Origin: JAUILA01 sp964563925
GTDB lineage: Bacteria; Bacteroidota; Bacteroidia; Cytophagales; Cyclobacteriaceae
Length of the DNA stretch: 64,000 nt
Assembly (NCBI GenBank): GCA_964563925.1
Contig: CAZLZD010000014.1
Location: forward strand, 1-64,000
Direction of reading: 5' to 3'
Below are positions 41,879-51,239 of the stretch, piece by piece. The notes under the pieces were generated by a model, which did not search any database, was not told where the DNA came from, and saw nothing but the letters and a program-made list of their open reading frames with translations. Positions within the stretch are counted from its first letter, which is position 1, and every line of letters begins with the position of its first letter. The position numbers were made by a program, and so were the translations under genes.

Positions 41879-41962
41879 GGTACCCAGGGCCGGAGTCGAA
41901 CCGGCACGGCCGAAGCCATTGGTGTTTGAGACCAACGCGTCTACCAATTCCGCCACCTGGGC
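41878..41962 (-). tRNA. tRNA-Leu (anticodon CAA)
   Basis: On the minus strand an 85-nt tRNA can be folded. The acceptor GCCCAGG pairs with CCTGGGT (first pair G-U), followed by A and an encoded CCA. The D-arm has GGCGGAATTGGTAGACGC. The anticodon stem TTGGT/ACCAA encloses loop CTCAAAC (anticodon CAA, reads UUG). A long variable arm (GGCTTCGGCC) is present, as in class-II Leu tRNAs, and the T-arm has GGTTCGACTCC. Confidence 0.95.
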
Positions 41963-42256
41963 ATTGGGAGTGCAAATATGATTACATTTTTGCTATTAAC
42001 CAATAACCCTGGACACTTCCCCGTCAATCTTTGCACTGCTTATCATCCTCCCCCCTTTCGTAGGGAACGGCCCGGAGCAAGCCCGGTCTGGTCTCAAAGC
42101 CGGTACAGGTCGTGATTCGAATCCGGAGCAAATCCGGATATTTATCAGAATGACACACATGGTTGCTCTCGCTCTCGGTTATGGTCAGATCCTCGGGTCA
42201 CGGTTCGAGGACGATGGTCTTAGTCATAGTCATAGTCATAGTCATAGTCTTTCACC
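41963..42256. repeat. Gene-free stretch with tRNA-like debris and a hexanucleotide repeat
   Basis: No gene is supported here. The stretch contains two imperfect copies of a 15-mer (CCGGAGCAAGCCCGG at 42072-42086 and CCGGAGCAAATCCGG at 42123-42137). Between them is a segment with GGTCTCAAAG and GATTCGAATCC that resembles tRNA anticodon- and T-arms but does not fold as a whole tRNA. A TAGTCA tandem repeat (4.8 copies, 42221-42249) follows. It looks like decayed or rearranged DNA beside the tRNA gene. Confidence 0.55.
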
Positions 42257-42622
42257 CTACATCCACCGCGCATCATTCTCCCGGACATCGTGAACCCGGT
42301 GCCGGGCCATCTTCAGGATGAGCTGCTCGGGAAGCGGCTTGTCGTAGGGAAGCTGAACAGATCCCTTGCCTGTTTTAAAGTCACCCAGTTCATTCTCAAA
42401 GGGCTTAATGGAGGCCTCGGTCGGCATAAAATTCATATGCTTCTTAAATGCTGCATAAGCAAACAAAATACGCTTTTCCTCAAAAACCGGTACGCCCCAT
42501 TTAATGGCCTCCTTCGCTTCAGGTACCACGCTTTTGAGCAGCGCCCTGAGTTGGGTGAGTCTCTCCCTGGCGGTGTCCGGGGCATGAGTAATGTATTGAT
42601 CAACGGTTTCTGCCTTTTTCAT
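42257..42622 (-). CDS. DUF1801 family protein (YdhG/YdeI-like)
   Basis: The 121-residue protein shows the DUF1801 pattern: YITHAPDTARERLTQLRALL near residues 10-29, EAIKWGVPVFEEKRILFAYA near 38-57, then KHMNFMP and GKGSVQLPYDKPLP near 85-98. The fold is frataxin-like/YdhG; no enzymatic role is established. It is monocistronic with the TAGTCA repeat just after its stop. Confidence 0.85.
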   Translation of the reverse strand: MKKAETVDQYITHAPDTARERLTQLRALLKSVVPEAKEAIKWGVPVFEEKRILFAYAAFKKHMNFMPTEASIKPFENELGDFKTGKGSVQLPYDKPLPEQLILKMARHRVHDVRENDARWM

Positions 42623-42704
42623 AGCTTCGCTGAATAATTTAGCACAATTAAAGGAAATTATTCAAAACAGTTCTTTCCCGCACCCTTATGATGCCCAGCC
42701 CCTT

Positions 42705-43811
42705 TCAGTAATTCCGCCACCAGTCCGGACGTATATTGGTCACCGAACTCGACCCACCCCGGTATTTGAGGCAGTTAAAGCATTCTTCGGGCAAGGGCGG
42801 GGTCGAACACGGGCCCGGCCCGAGGTCAATGTCATAGGGTAATTCAGAGGCATTGATAAACCATCGCACCGAAGATTCATGGGCAACATAGAAAAACCCT
42901 GAAACCTTTTCGTCAGGATCGTTCACATTGAATACATTACTCTTCAGTTCGAATGGCGGCGGATCGAAGATCCCTCCCCCGCTTCGCTGTTGCAATGCCA
43001 GCTGGTCCCAGAATTCATACGCTTCTTTATCAAGTGAGTACTGGGTGACATACACGGTGAAGTCATGTTCGAGGCGGGAGTTGAATACGGTTTCGAGGAA
43101 AAGTACCTCCAGCGGATATCCCCCGCTTCGTTCCATCCGGGTTAACACTTTTTTGAAATAATAAATATTTGTGACGTAACACGTCTTGACCGGACTGTCA
43201 TCCGGAGGTATCGGCGCTACATATACCCAGCTTGGCACGGCTTTGTATCGTAAATAAAGGGTCTCTTCCTGATCAAGCTCGGGGATATTCACAGAGAGTT
43301 CGACCCCCTTCCGCTCGCGAAATCCGACCTGGCCGCCAATATCGACTTCCTGAAGCCGTGAGGTCAATTCCGGATCAAGTTCCCCGATCGGAGGTCCGGC
43401 CTTCATCTGTTGCGGGGCTGACTCATATACTTCCCCGTTGGAGAATGTAACGCGAAGGGTATAGCTCCGGCCGGCCTCAGCCCGGAATTCGTCATCAGTC
43501 ATTACATATTGCATGAACTCACTGTCGTAGACATAGGTCCAGGTACTCCCGGTATCATCCAGGAGGATTACATCAGCATCCGTGATGGGTTCGTTCCGCT
43601 CATTATTAACCGGACCTGTATACTGCACCCTGACCATAAAAGGAGCCGGGAATTCAGGCAATGACATACGCTCGTTGTAGGAAATATTCGTGATCTGGCC
43701 CTCGATGACGATCCGTCTTGATTCGCTGTCTGCATCAAACTCAATCGGATCAATACAGGCAGTCAGCATCAGACCGGAAATCAACAGGGCACATCGCGCT
43801 ATATTCATCAT
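42705..43811 (-). CDS. Orphan DUF4249 family lipoprotein
   Basis: The 368-residue protein has a lipoprotein signal (ALLISGLMLTAC), then RIVIEGQITN near 34-43, DADVILLDDTGSTW near 81, GRSYTLRVTFSNGEVYESAP near 117, and the closing ECFNCLKYRGGSS with a C-x-x-C pair followed by IRPDWW. This is the same family as the protein at 6325-7389, but here no TonB receptor lies beside it; its upstream neighbour is gamma-glutamyltransferase on the same strand, 135 bp away. Confidence 0.87.
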   Translation of the reverse strand: MMNIARCALLISGLMLTACIDPIEFDADSESRRIVIEGQITNISYNERMSLPEFPAPFMVRVQYTGPVNNERNEPITDADVILLDDTGSTWTYVYDSEFMQYVMTDDEFRAEAGRSYTLRVTFSNGEVYESAPQQMKAGPPIGELDPELTSRLQEVDIGGQVGFRERKGVELSVNIPELDQEETLYLRYKAVPSWVYVAPIPPDDSPVKTCYVTNIYYFKKVLTRMERSGGYPLEVLFLETVFNSRLEHDFTVYVTQYSLDKEAYEFWDQLALQQRSGGGIFDPPPFELKSNVFNVNDPDEKVSGFFYVAHESSVRWFINASELPYDIDLGPGPCSTPPLPEECFNCLKYRGGSSSVTNIRPDWWRNY

Positions 43812-43946
43812 AATTTCAGGTTCTCACTGAACCGGACCGGCCAATTTCATTACCAGTCCATCGTTACAGGCTCAGTATCTATCAGTTTTAATTTTTTTAA
43901 TGACACCGTACCGTGCATCATGGTTGGATTCCTTTCTGCACCAATT

Positions 43947-45788
43947 TCACCAGCCTATTCCGTAATCTTCCCCGTGATTACTCGATGCACCCCATAAGGA
44001 ATTATGCTCCCAGTCAAACCAGATCGCATTAATCGGACCAGAGGTATGACTTCTTTCCTGTAAACGGTAACCCATCTCACGCAGCTTCTGCATCACCCAC
44101 GGTGAAGTATCTTCCCGGATATCCATTACCCCGGGCCGGGGGCTGTGATCATCAAATGAATTTCTCATCTGATAAGATATAATATTTGCCGCCTCAGCCG
44201 CCTGCTGGGGAGTCATTCCGAAATCCACAATATTTATAAAATATTGCAACAGCACCTGGTCCTGAATATCCCCTCCCTGAACCGAGAAAGAAAGAAAGGG
44301 CTTTCCGTCTTTCAGGGCAAGAGACGGAGTGAGCGTGGCGCGCGGCCGTTTTCCGGGCTCCAGTACATTGTACGGGTTCTCCCGGGGGTCCAGCACGAAG
44401 CTTTGCATCCGCTGGCTGAGTCCGATCCCGGTCTCCCCGGCAATAAATGCCGGAACCCACCCGCCACTTGGAGTGATGGACACCACCCAGCCCGAAGAAT
44501 CTGCCGCCTGAACCGTGGTAGTCCCCGCCGTAAAGGCCTCCAGGAAATTCTCGTCAGGCATCCGGGCGTGATCAAATTTGGCGGAAGACTGATACCAGGC
44601 GTTCAGATGATCAAGATAGGGATTCTCCCCCTCCTGAAATAAATAGGGATCACCGGGCATTACTTCCGTTTCATTTTTATCTGGGTTAATCAGCTTCAGA
44701 CGCTGTTTTGCATATTCCTTTGACAACAGGCCCTCCATAGGTTCCTCCGGCGGGAAATAGGGATCACCGTAATAAAAATCCCTGTCGGCATAGGCAAGGT
44801 TCATCACCTGGTATAACGTATGCAGGTATTTCACCGAGTTATAACCCATGTCGGCCACATCCAGTTGTTCCATCATATTGAGCGCCTGCAGCATAACCGG
44901 TCCCTGTACCCAGGAAGTCAGCTTGTACACATCGATTCCCCGGTAATTTGTATGCTCGGGTTCCTCAATGTAGACTTTCCAGTTGGCCAGATCCTTCTTG
45001 GTAAATAAGCCGCCGGCCTCACGGGTAGACCGGACGATCTCCTCGGCAATGTCACCGCGGTAAAAGCGGTCATACGCGGCCATTATAGCTTCTTTTCTGG
45101 ATTTTCCCGCTTTCAGGGCGCGCTGCTCGGCCTCCACAAGTTTCTCAAGGGTTCGCTTCAGGTCAGGTTGCCTGAATATCTCGCCCGCTTCGGGCGCTTC
45201 ACGGTCCTCCCCGGGATGGGTGAGAAATACCTTCCGGGAATATTCCCATTTCTTAATTTCGTCTTTTGAGCGCTCAATCATGTTGGTCGTCTGTGCCTCC
45301 ATCGGATAACCGTTGGCCATTTCAATGGCAGGAGCCAGAACTTCTGCGAGGCTCATCGTCCCGTATTCCGAAAGCATTGTTAACAGTCCGCCCGGAGTTC
45401 CCGGAGTGACTGCCGCCAGCGGACCGTATGCCGGGGGGTACTCCATCCCCTGCTCCCTGTAAAATTCAGGTGTCGCGCCCGTTGGCGCCACGCCCAGGGC
45501 ATTGATCCCGATCACTTTGCCGGTATTGGGATTATATATCAGCGCCTGGGTCTCACCTCCCCAGCTGAGCACATCCCACATAGTGCAGGTAGCGGCGAGC
45601 ATGGCGCAGGCAGCATCCACCGCATTTCCTCCTTGCTGGAAAATCATGGAGCCGGCGGTTGCCGCGAGCGGTTTGCCGGTGACCGCCATCCAGTGTTGCC
45701 CGTGAAGAGGAGGCTTTTCCGTGCGCTGGGCAAACAGCGAAACGGAACAGGCAAGAAAGAAGAATATCAGAATATTGCGCATGTTCAT
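43947..45788 (-). CDS. ggt: Gamma-glutamyltransferase
   Basis: Ggt is a periplasmic Ntn hydrolase that cleaves gamma-glutamyl bonds such as in glutathione and matures by self-cleavage. The 613-residue precursor has a signal peptide (ILIFFFLACSVSLFAQ) and AGSMIFQQGGNAVDAACAML near 45-64. The processing site is TAGTTTVQAADSSG near 430, where the second Thr of TTT aligns with the nucleophile, and the C-terminal small subunit has PRATLTPSLAL and GGDIQDQ. The active-site lid differs from E. coli. The nearest ATG options are two codons apart (45788 and 45782). Confidence 0.9.
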   Translation of the reverse strand: MNMRNILIFFFLACSVSLFAQRTEKPPLHGQHWMAVTGKPLAATAGSMIFQQGGNAVDAACAMLAATCTMWDVLSWGGETQALIYNPNTGKVIGINALGVAPTGATPEFYREQGMEYPPAYGPLAAVTPGTPGGLLTMLSEYGTMSLAEVLAPAIEMANGYPMEAQTTNMIERSKDEIKKWEYSRKVFLTHPGEDREAPEAGEIFRQPDLKRTLEKLVEAEQRALKAGKSRKEAIMAAYDRFYRGDIAEEIVRSTREAGGLFTKKDLANWKVYIEEPEHTNYRGIDVYKLTSWVQGPVMLQALNMMEQLDVADMGYNSVKYLHTLYQVMNLAYADRDFYYGDPYFPPEEPMEGLLSKEYAKQRLKLINPDKNETEVMPGDPYLFQEGENPYLDHLNAWYQSSAKFDHARMPDENFLEAFTAGTTTVQAADSSGWVVSITPSGGWVPAFIAGETGIGLSQRMQSFVLDPRENPYNVLEPGKRPRATLTPSLALKDGKPFLSFSVQGGDIQDQVLLQYFINIVDFGMTPQQAAEAANIISYQMRNSFDDHSPRPGVMDIREDTSPWVMQKLREMGYRLQERSHTSGPINAIWFDWEHNSLWGASSNHGEDYGIGW

Positions 45789-45919
45789 AGGTTTGGTTGA
45801 GATAGTAAATTACTCACTTTTACCCACACCACGAAAAGGATGCGAAGAGTATTTGGTCCTTCCCCCGATTTTGAAAAATTTTCCCATACAGGTCATGTTA
45901 GACCGATGATTGCCGAAGA

Positions 45920-45955
45920 CCGCCCGCTTAATTCATGCGGGCGGAATGCGGGCGG
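45920..45955. repeat. GC-rich inverted repeat with extra copy upstream of padR
   Basis: CCGCCCGC (45920-45927) pairs with GCGGGCGG (45937-45944), and a second GCGGGCGG follows at 45948-45955 as part of an 11-bp direct repeat. It stands out in an otherwise AT-rich 288-bp gap between the divergent ggt and padR genes and may be a regulatory site or alternative hairpin. Confidence 0.45.
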
Positions 45956-46076
45956 AATCCCGGCAATCTGCCCCCTGAAAAAATACAGCTGGCAAAACAA
46001 TTTAATATTTCTTATTAAAAGTAGTAACAAATAATCTTGTCTCTCCGTATACCAGCTAAACACAATCTGTTTACAA

Positions 46077-46403
46077 ATGAAAGGATACCTTGGAGAATTT
46101 GAAGAACTGGTACTGCTGATCATTGCCGCGAATGCCGACAACGCCTACAGTGTGGTTATCCGGGACGAAATACAGTCCCATATGGACCGCACCATAAGTC
46201 TTGGCGCATTGCATTCCACCCTCACACGCCTGGAGGAGAAAGGCTATATCACTTCTGTACTGGGGGGAGCCACGGCTACCCGGGGCGGCAGAAAGAAACG
46301 ATTCTTCGACCTGACCACCGATGGGAAAGCTGCACTGGCCGCATCCAAGGAATTGCGCGACCAGCTATGGAACCTTTCAAAAATTGATCTGGCCAATGAC
46401 TAG
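46077..46403 (+). CDS. PadR family transcriptional regulator
   Basis: The 108-residue protein is a minimal PadR winged-helix repressor: GYLGEFEELVLLIIAANADN at the N-terminus, GALHSTLTRLEEKGYITSVL (recognition helix region, about 42-61), and the wing with GGRKKRFFDLTTDGKAAL (about 70-87). PadR proteins repress efflux or permease genes and respond to small molecules. Its stop overlaps the start of the permease gene by 8 bases, the usual arrangement for PadR-ABC permease pairs. Confidence 0.92.
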   Translation: MKGYLGEFEELVLLIIAANADNAYSVVIRDEIQSHMDRTISLGALHSTLTRLEEKGYITSVLGGATATRGGRKKRFFDLTTDGKAALAASKELRDQLWNLSKIDLAND

Positions 46404-49014
46404 AAACACTCAACCTCCCCACCTTCCCGGCAAGCTGCTCAGCTGGTTCAGCCGGTCTGCCTATACCGAAGACTTACTTGGAGATGCCGAGGAGATTTTT
46501 CAGCGTGATCTGAAACACTATCCTGTGTGGCGTTGTAAATGGAATTACTGGATCCATATTCTCAGCCTGATAGGCTCCTACGCCATTACCAAGCGAAAAA
46601 GAGATACCTCGTTCGCGGTAACTTCTTCGTCAGGCGCTTCAATGGCGATGTTCATCAGCTTTTTTAAAGTGGCGGTACGCAATCTCCGGAAGCATTCATT
46701 ATTCACCTTCATCAACCTGCTTGCCCTCTCGGTGGGCATGTCGGTAAGCCTGCTGATGATCGCAGTCATTGCTGATGTGCAGGAGTATGATCGCTTTCAT
46801 GAAAAGTATGACCGCATATACCGCGTGGTGACCCGCATTGATGATTCGTACCAGCCAGGCTGGTATGCCTCTTCCCCGGCTGCGGTCCGTCAGACCCTTA
46901 ATTCATTCAGTGATGTGGAATATACCGCTCCTGTCCAGGGAGACCTTACCGGGGAGGTCCGGGTGGACAATGACCAGTTCCCGGTATCGGGTTATTTTGT
47001 GACCCCTGACTTTTTCAGGGTCTTTGATTTTGGGATGAAATACGGGGATGCTATTACCTCCCTTGAAAATGAACAGAACATCCTGGTCACCGAATCGGAA
47101 GCCCGGCGGCTTTTTGGAAGCGCGGAGAATGTGACAGGACGTATCATCTCCGTTGAACCGTACGGTGAATTTATTGTGGCGGGTATCCTGAATGATCATC
47201 CGGCCAAGTCCCACCTGCAATTCGGCATGCTGGCCTCCTACGCCCGGATAGAACGCCACCAGGAACAATCCGGTGCAGTGAGTCCGGATGATTTCCTTGA
47301 CCACTTTAATTATTTCTCCTTGCGGGAGAATGGAAATCTGGAACCGGTCCGCCACGCACTCGACCGGCTCGCTGAAGAGCAAAACGACCTTAGCGAGGGG
47401 CGCCTGATCCGGTACCGGATCGAAGCAGTCCCGGATATAAATTTTGGCACCGAGTACCGGAACAGCCCGGGCCCCCAATGGGACGGACTCTCCATGATGA
47501 TCTTTGGCTTTCTGGCCTTTCTGATCCTGGCACCTGCCTGTGTCAACTATGCCAACCTGACCATCGCCCGATCACTTACCCGATCTCGGGAAATAGGTTT
47601 GCGTAAGGTGGCAGGCGGACAGAAGAAACATATTTTCTTCCAGTTTATTGCCGAGACAATGGTCATGTTCGGGATGGCGTTTCTCCTTGGCTGGACTATT
47701 TTTCTATTTCTTCGGACAGAATTCCTGGCCATACTCGCCCCTGCCTCGCGGGCCGGCTTATCCCTGGAATTCTCCCCGATGATGGCCGTACTATTTCTGG
47801 CGTTCCTTCTCACCGTGAGTCTGCTTATTGCCTTATTTCCGGCCATTCATTTTGCGAGAATAAAACCGCTGCAGGCGATACAAAACAAATTATCCTTCAG
47901 CCGTAGAAGATACAGTCCCGGCAAAATCCTGCTTACTGCGCAGTTCACCCTTTCACTCGGGTTTATTATGGCGGTGGCGATCATCCTGGATCAGTACCAA
48001 TACACACGTAATTATTCCATGGGTTTCCAGCGGGAGAATGTGATCAATATTACACTGTCCGATATGCCGTCCGCTACCCTGACGGCCATGCTTGATTCAG
48101 TGTCTTATGTCGAATCACTCTCCTATTCTTCAGGAATCATTGGTTCCTACGGCGCCCTGACCTGGTTGCGTCATCCCGACAGGGGCGATTCGGTACGGGC
48201 CTCGGTCATGAGTGCTGATCCGCGGTTCATTCTCACCCACGATATTCCGCTGATTGCGGGCACGAACCTGTCGGAAAACCAGCGTCAGGCCACATCAGAA
48301 ATCCTGGTCAATGAAACGTTTGCAGAGACCTTCTCTTCGGCCCATGAGGCAATCGGTCAGGATGTGCAGCTCCAGGACGGCACCACCCGGAGGATTGCCG
48401 GGGTGATGAAAGACTTTCATTACGGCTCCCTGCGCGAGGAAATAGGTCCGTTCCTGATTACCTATACTCCGGATGAATGGCGCTATGCCAACCTCAGGGT
48501 TACCAATGCGGACAATCCGCATGTGATGGCCGATCTGAAATCCAAATGGAAAGAACGGACAGAATCCGGCTTTACCGCTGAATTACTGGACGATTATATT
48601 GAAGAATCCTATTACTGGTATTTCAACCTGATCAAAATGGTAGGCTTCCTGGGTATCCTTGCTATCAGTATTTCAAGTCTCGGTTTGCTGGGGATGGTCG
48701 TGTTCACCATCAGCCGGCGGGAGAAAGAGGTAGGAATACGGAAGGTTCACGGTGCGTCTGTCGGATCCATTGTGTTGCTGCTTTCCCGGGAATATGTAAT
48801 CAATTTCCTGTTTGCCTGCCTGATCGGACTCCCCCTGACAACCTTGTTGTTCAATAAAATGATGCCGGTGATCCAGCATTACAGTACCTCGGTGGGATTG
48901 ATCCCCGGCGTTATAAGTGTACTGGCATTATTTCTAATTGCAGGAGGAACCATTGGTTCCCAAACGATCAAAGCCGCAAGGACCAATCCGGCCGATACCC
49001 TCCGGGCAGAATAA
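46396..49014 (+). CDS. MacB/FtsX-type ABC transporter permease with N-terminal prefix domain
   Basis: The 872-residue protein starts with a short cytoplasmic prefix domain (about 1-75; LLGDAEEIFQRDLKHYP) typical of permeases encoded with PadR. A first membrane helix follows (about 100-120), then a MacB-like periplasmic domain, an FtsX domain with three helices (about 355-475), a second periplasmic domain, and a final FtsX domain (about 740-870, with FTISRREKEVGIRKVHGAS). No ATPase is encoded nearby. It probably acts in export or envelope stress with a separate ATP-binding partner. ATG 46396 is chosen from the 8-nt overlap with padR. Confidence 0.88.
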   Translation: MTRNTQPPHLPGKLLSWFSRSAYTEDLLGDAEEIFQRDLKHYPVWRCKWNYWIHILSLIGSYAITKRKRDTSFAVTSSSGASMAMFISFFKVAVRNLRKHSLFTFINLLALSVGMSVSLLMIAVIADVQEYDRFHEKYDRIYRVVTRIDDSYQPGWYASSPAAVRQTLNSFSDVEYTAPVQGDLTGEVRVDNDQFPVSGYFVTPDFFRVFDFGMKYGDAITSLENEQNILVTESEARRLFGSAENVTGRIISVEPYGEFIVAGILNDHPAKSHLQFGMLASYARIERHQEQSGAVSPDDFLDHFNYFSLRENGNLEPVRHALDRLAEEQNDLSEGRLIRYRIEAVPDINFGTEYRNSPGPQWDGLSMMIFGFLAFLILAPACVNYANLTIARSLTRSREIGLRKVAGGQKKHIFFQFIAETMVMFGMAFLLGWTIFLFLRTEFLAILAPASRAGLSLEFSPMMAVLFLAFLLTVSLLIALFPAIHFARIKPLQAIQNKLSFSRRRYSPGKILLTAQFTLSLGFIMAVAIILDQYQYTRNYSMGFQRENVINITLSDMPSATLTAMLDSVSYVESLSYSSGIIGSYGALTWLRHPDRGDSVRASVMSADPRFILTHDIPLIAGTNLSENQRQATSEILVNETFAETFSSAHEAIGQDVQLQDGTTRRIAGVMKDFHYGSLREEIGPFLITYTPDEWRYANLRVTNADNPHVMADLKSKWKERTESGFTAELLDDYIEESYYWYFNLIKMVGFLGILAISISSLGLLGMVVFTISRREKEVGIRKVHGASVGSIVLLLSREYVINFLFACLIGLPLTTLLFNKMMPVIQHYSTSVGLIPGVISVLALFLIAGGTIGSQTIKAARTNPADTLRAE

Positions 49015-49060
49015 TTATCCGGCCGGTCTGAATTTTTAAAAAATTACCTTACCTTGTTAC

Positions 49061-49873
49061 ATGGTCAGCCATGTACATTTTCCCATCCCTCCTCTTGACA
49101 GGTATGTGGAAAGCCTGTTTTACTATACCGGGTATGAGCCAGCGCATTCCATGGACCGACTGCTTCCGGATGGCAACGTTCAGCTTATCTTCGAACTGAC
49201 CGGCAGCCCCAATTACATTTATGACAACCAGACCCTGGAGAATATCCAGACTTGCCGGCGGGTATGGTTTGCAGGCTTCCGTACAGCGCCAATAACCATT
49301 CCGAGCGGAGCCAAAAGTGAAATGATCATAGTCAATTTCACCAAAGGCGGGGCGTTCCCCTTTTTAAAGGAACCGATGCACGCCCTGACCAACGAGGTGG
49401 TGGATGCCGAACTTGTATTACGTTCCGACATTCTCCGGATGTGGGAAAAACTGATCTCTATACACCCTGCACCACGCAAACTCTCCTGGCTGGCCCGCTC
49501 CCTGGCGCCTTATGCGGCGGATACGGGTCAGTCGCTGGTTTCCGGTGTGCTGAATGCAATTGTAAAAAATCCTGCTGAAGCCACGATGAAAGACCTGGTC
49601 AGGCAATGCGGCTGTTCGCAACGTCATGTAATAAAAAAATTCAAGGAGGAAGTCGGGGTTACCCCTAAAGAATTCATGAAAATCTCCCGGTTTCAGCACG
49701 CCCTGGCCAGGATCGAAAGTGGTCACTCTACCTCATGGAGTGAGTTATCGCTGGACTGCGGTTATTACGATCAATCCCACCTGATCGCTGAATTCAGGGC
49801 ATATTCCGGGTTTACCCCTGTGCAGTATCTCAGGCACCAGGGAGATCTGTTGAATTACATACCTGTTGGCTGA
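49061..49873 (+). CDS. AraC family transcriptional regulator with DUF6597-like N-terminus
   Basis: The 270-residue protein has an N-terminal sensor region (PIPPLDRYVESLFYYTGY, then DRLLPDGNVQLIFELTGSP near 30-48 and the GFRTAP segment). The C-terminal AraC DNA-binding domain has two helix-turn-helix units, TMKDLVRQCGCSQRHVIKKF (about 175-194) and ELSLDCGYYDQSHLIAEFR (about 228-246). Target genes and inducer are unknown. It follows the permease by 46 nt but may have its own promoter. Confidence 0.9.
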   Translation: MVSHVHFPIPPLDRYVESLFYYTGYEPAHSMDRLLPDGNVQLIFELTGSPNYIYDNQTLENIQTCRRVWFAGFRTAPITIPSGAKSEMIIVNFTKGGAFPFLKEPMHALTNEVVDAELVLRSDILRMWEKLISIHPAPRKLSWLARSLAPYAADTGQSLVSGVLNAIVKNPAEATMKDLVRQCGCSQRHVIKKFKEEVGVTPKEFMKISRFQHALARIESGHSTSWSELSLDCGYYDQSHLIAEFRAYSGFTPVQYLRHQGDLLNYIPVG

Positions 49874-49934
49874 CAGGTAAATTTTTTCCTATAATCTTTC
49901 AGAAAATTATCTCATTTTACAGAAAAAAAATACT

Positions 49935-50342
49935 ATGGAAACAATGATTATCAACCATTGGGCGGTCTTTGTCTGTGCCATTTTCAGTCTTGTGCTCGGA
50001 GCTCTCTGGTACTCTCCCGCACTTTTCTATTCGGCCTGGAAAGAGTCAAACGGGTTTACGGATGAAGACCTTAAAAAGGCCAATCCCGCCAGGAATTTTA
50101 TTCTCGCTTTCCTGCTTGCCTACCTGATGTCCTACAACCTGGCGTATTTTCTGGGGGACGTGCAAACTGACTGGCAGTGGGGTTTGTCGGCTGGTCTTCT
50201 GGCCGGGGTTGGATGGGCAGCGGCGGCGTTTACCACCATTGCGCTTTTCGAAATGCGAAGCTGGAAGTATGTGGCTGTCAATTGCGGGTACATCATCGTC
50301 TATTTCGCGGTGATCGGATTGATCCTGGGGGCATGGCGATGA
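49935..50342 (+). CDS. DUF1761 family membrane protein
   Basis: The 135-residue protein has four predicted membrane helices (about 7-28, 51-70, 81-104, 111-131) and the DUF1761 landmark LGALWYSPALFYSAWKESNG near residues 21-40. Its function is unknown. A strong bidirectional terminator lies directly downstream, and the upstream AraC gene is 61 nt away. Confidence 0.85.
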   Translation: METMIINHWAVFVCAIFSLVLGALWYSPALFYSAWKESNGFTDEDLKKANPARNFILAFLLAYLMSYNLAYFLGDVQTDWQWGLSAGLLAGVGWAAAAFTTIALFEMRSWKYVAVNCGYIIVYFAVIGLILGAWR

Positions 50343-50356
50343 GATGAGTAAAGAAA

Positions 50357-50386
50357 AAAGCCCGGCCATCGGGCCGGACTTTTTTT
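50357..50386. terminator. Bidirectional intrinsic terminator
   Basis: AAAG-C-CCGGCC (50357-50367) pairs with GGCCGG-A-CTTT (50372-50382) with one C/A mismatch. It has A-rich sequence on the left and seven T on the right, so it serves both convergent genes. Confidence 0.88.
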
Positions 50387-50410
50387 CAACATAGAAGCCA
50401 ACGTGTATTT

Positions 50411-51106
50411 TTATGCGGCCATGATCTGGTCCAGGTCAAACTCCTGATCCCCGCGAAAGCACAGCTTGATAATAAGCTGCAGCTCGCGCTCTGAGAAATC
50501 GAGTTTCTCGGCCACCATTTTGCAAAGATTATATTCGTCCCGGCTGAACTGGCCGTCGGCGATAGCCAGGGTCAGCATCTGGATCAGCTGGGTTTCGCGA
50601 TCCTCGTAACTCTCAGGGATGAGATACCTGAATTCCATTCCGTGGGCAATCAATTTGTCGAGATCGGTCCGGGTCACGCCGATGGATTCGGCGGCCTCCA
50701 CCAGAATGGCCAGTTCTGAACGATCCAGAAATCCATCCGAACAAGCCAACGCCACCAGGTTTTTAAGGTGAGACCTGTTCATACGCCTGGAAAGGGCCTG
50801 GGAGAGTCCGGAATACGGCAGTTTTTCTGCCATGAGTAAACAGAGGTCGTATTCCTCCTGGCTAAATTCACCATCCGCGTTGGACACATCGATCATATGG
50901 ATCAGCTGACGTTCCCGCTCTTCCGGCGTATCGGGCAACTGAAATACCAGGTCGCCTGCATTCTCCAGCCATTCATTCAACACCTGCTCGGTGATCCCAA
51001 TTTCTTCTGACTTTATTTTGAGCAGTTCCTGCTCTTCTTCGCTCAGGGTCCCGTCGGCGTGGGACAGAATAACTAAGTTCTTGATGTATGAATGATTCAT
51101 TTTCAT
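50411..51106 (-). CDS. Tandem TerB-like (tellurite-resistance B) domain protein
   Basis: The 231-residue acidic cytoplasmic protein contains two to three repeats of the TerB-like helical unit, each with the pattern L-V-x-L-A/S-x-x-D-G-x-L/F-S/D-x-x-E, for example NLVILSHADGTLSEEEQELL, DVSNADGEFSQEEYDLCLLM and TLAIADGQFSRDEYNLCKMV. The acidic motifs may bind metal. TerB domains are linked to stress response; no ter gene cluster is nearby. Confidence 0.85.
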   Translation of the reverse strand: MKMNHSYIKNLVILSHADGTLSEEEQELLKIKSEEIGITEQVLNEWLENAGDLVFQLPDTPEERERQLIHMIDVSNADGEFSQEEYDLCLLMAEKLPYSGLSQALSRRMNRSHLKNLVALACSDGFLDRSELAILVEAAESIGVTRTDLDKLIAHGMEFRYLIPESYEDRETQLIQMLTLAIADGQFSRDEYNLCKMVAEKLDFSERELQLIIKLCFRGDQEFDLDQIMAA

Positions 51107-51222
51107 TGGTTATGCTGTTGTGCATCGAGGGATTTCAAAGCCTGTGCCAAATCGGCAAATAAGCACATAAAATGCCCTGAGGGCCTGTTTTTTACGCGCA
51201 ATCCTCCCTGATCCGGAGAACA

Positions 51223-51239
51223 TGTCCCAAATTGGGACA
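51223..51239. promoter_or_regulatory. Perfect 8-bp palindromic operator candidate upstream of the MFS gene
   Basis: TGTCCCAAATTGGGACA is a perfect inverted repeat with a one-base centre. A promoter-like TTACTTTG lies 24 bases downstream (51263-51270), so a bound dimer could control the transporter or the divergent TerB-like gene. Confidence 0.55.

Noticed and set aside
42072..42137. Possible second tRNA gene
   Set aside because: T-arm-like and anticodon-like pieces exist but acceptor and D stems cannot be formed.
42221..42249. TAGTCA repeat array considered as CRISPR
   Set aside because: It is a plain 6-base tandem repeat without spacers and no cas genes are nearby.
45920..45955. GC-rich repeat as transposon end
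   Set aside because: No transposase or target duplication is visible; a hairpin or operator is simpler.
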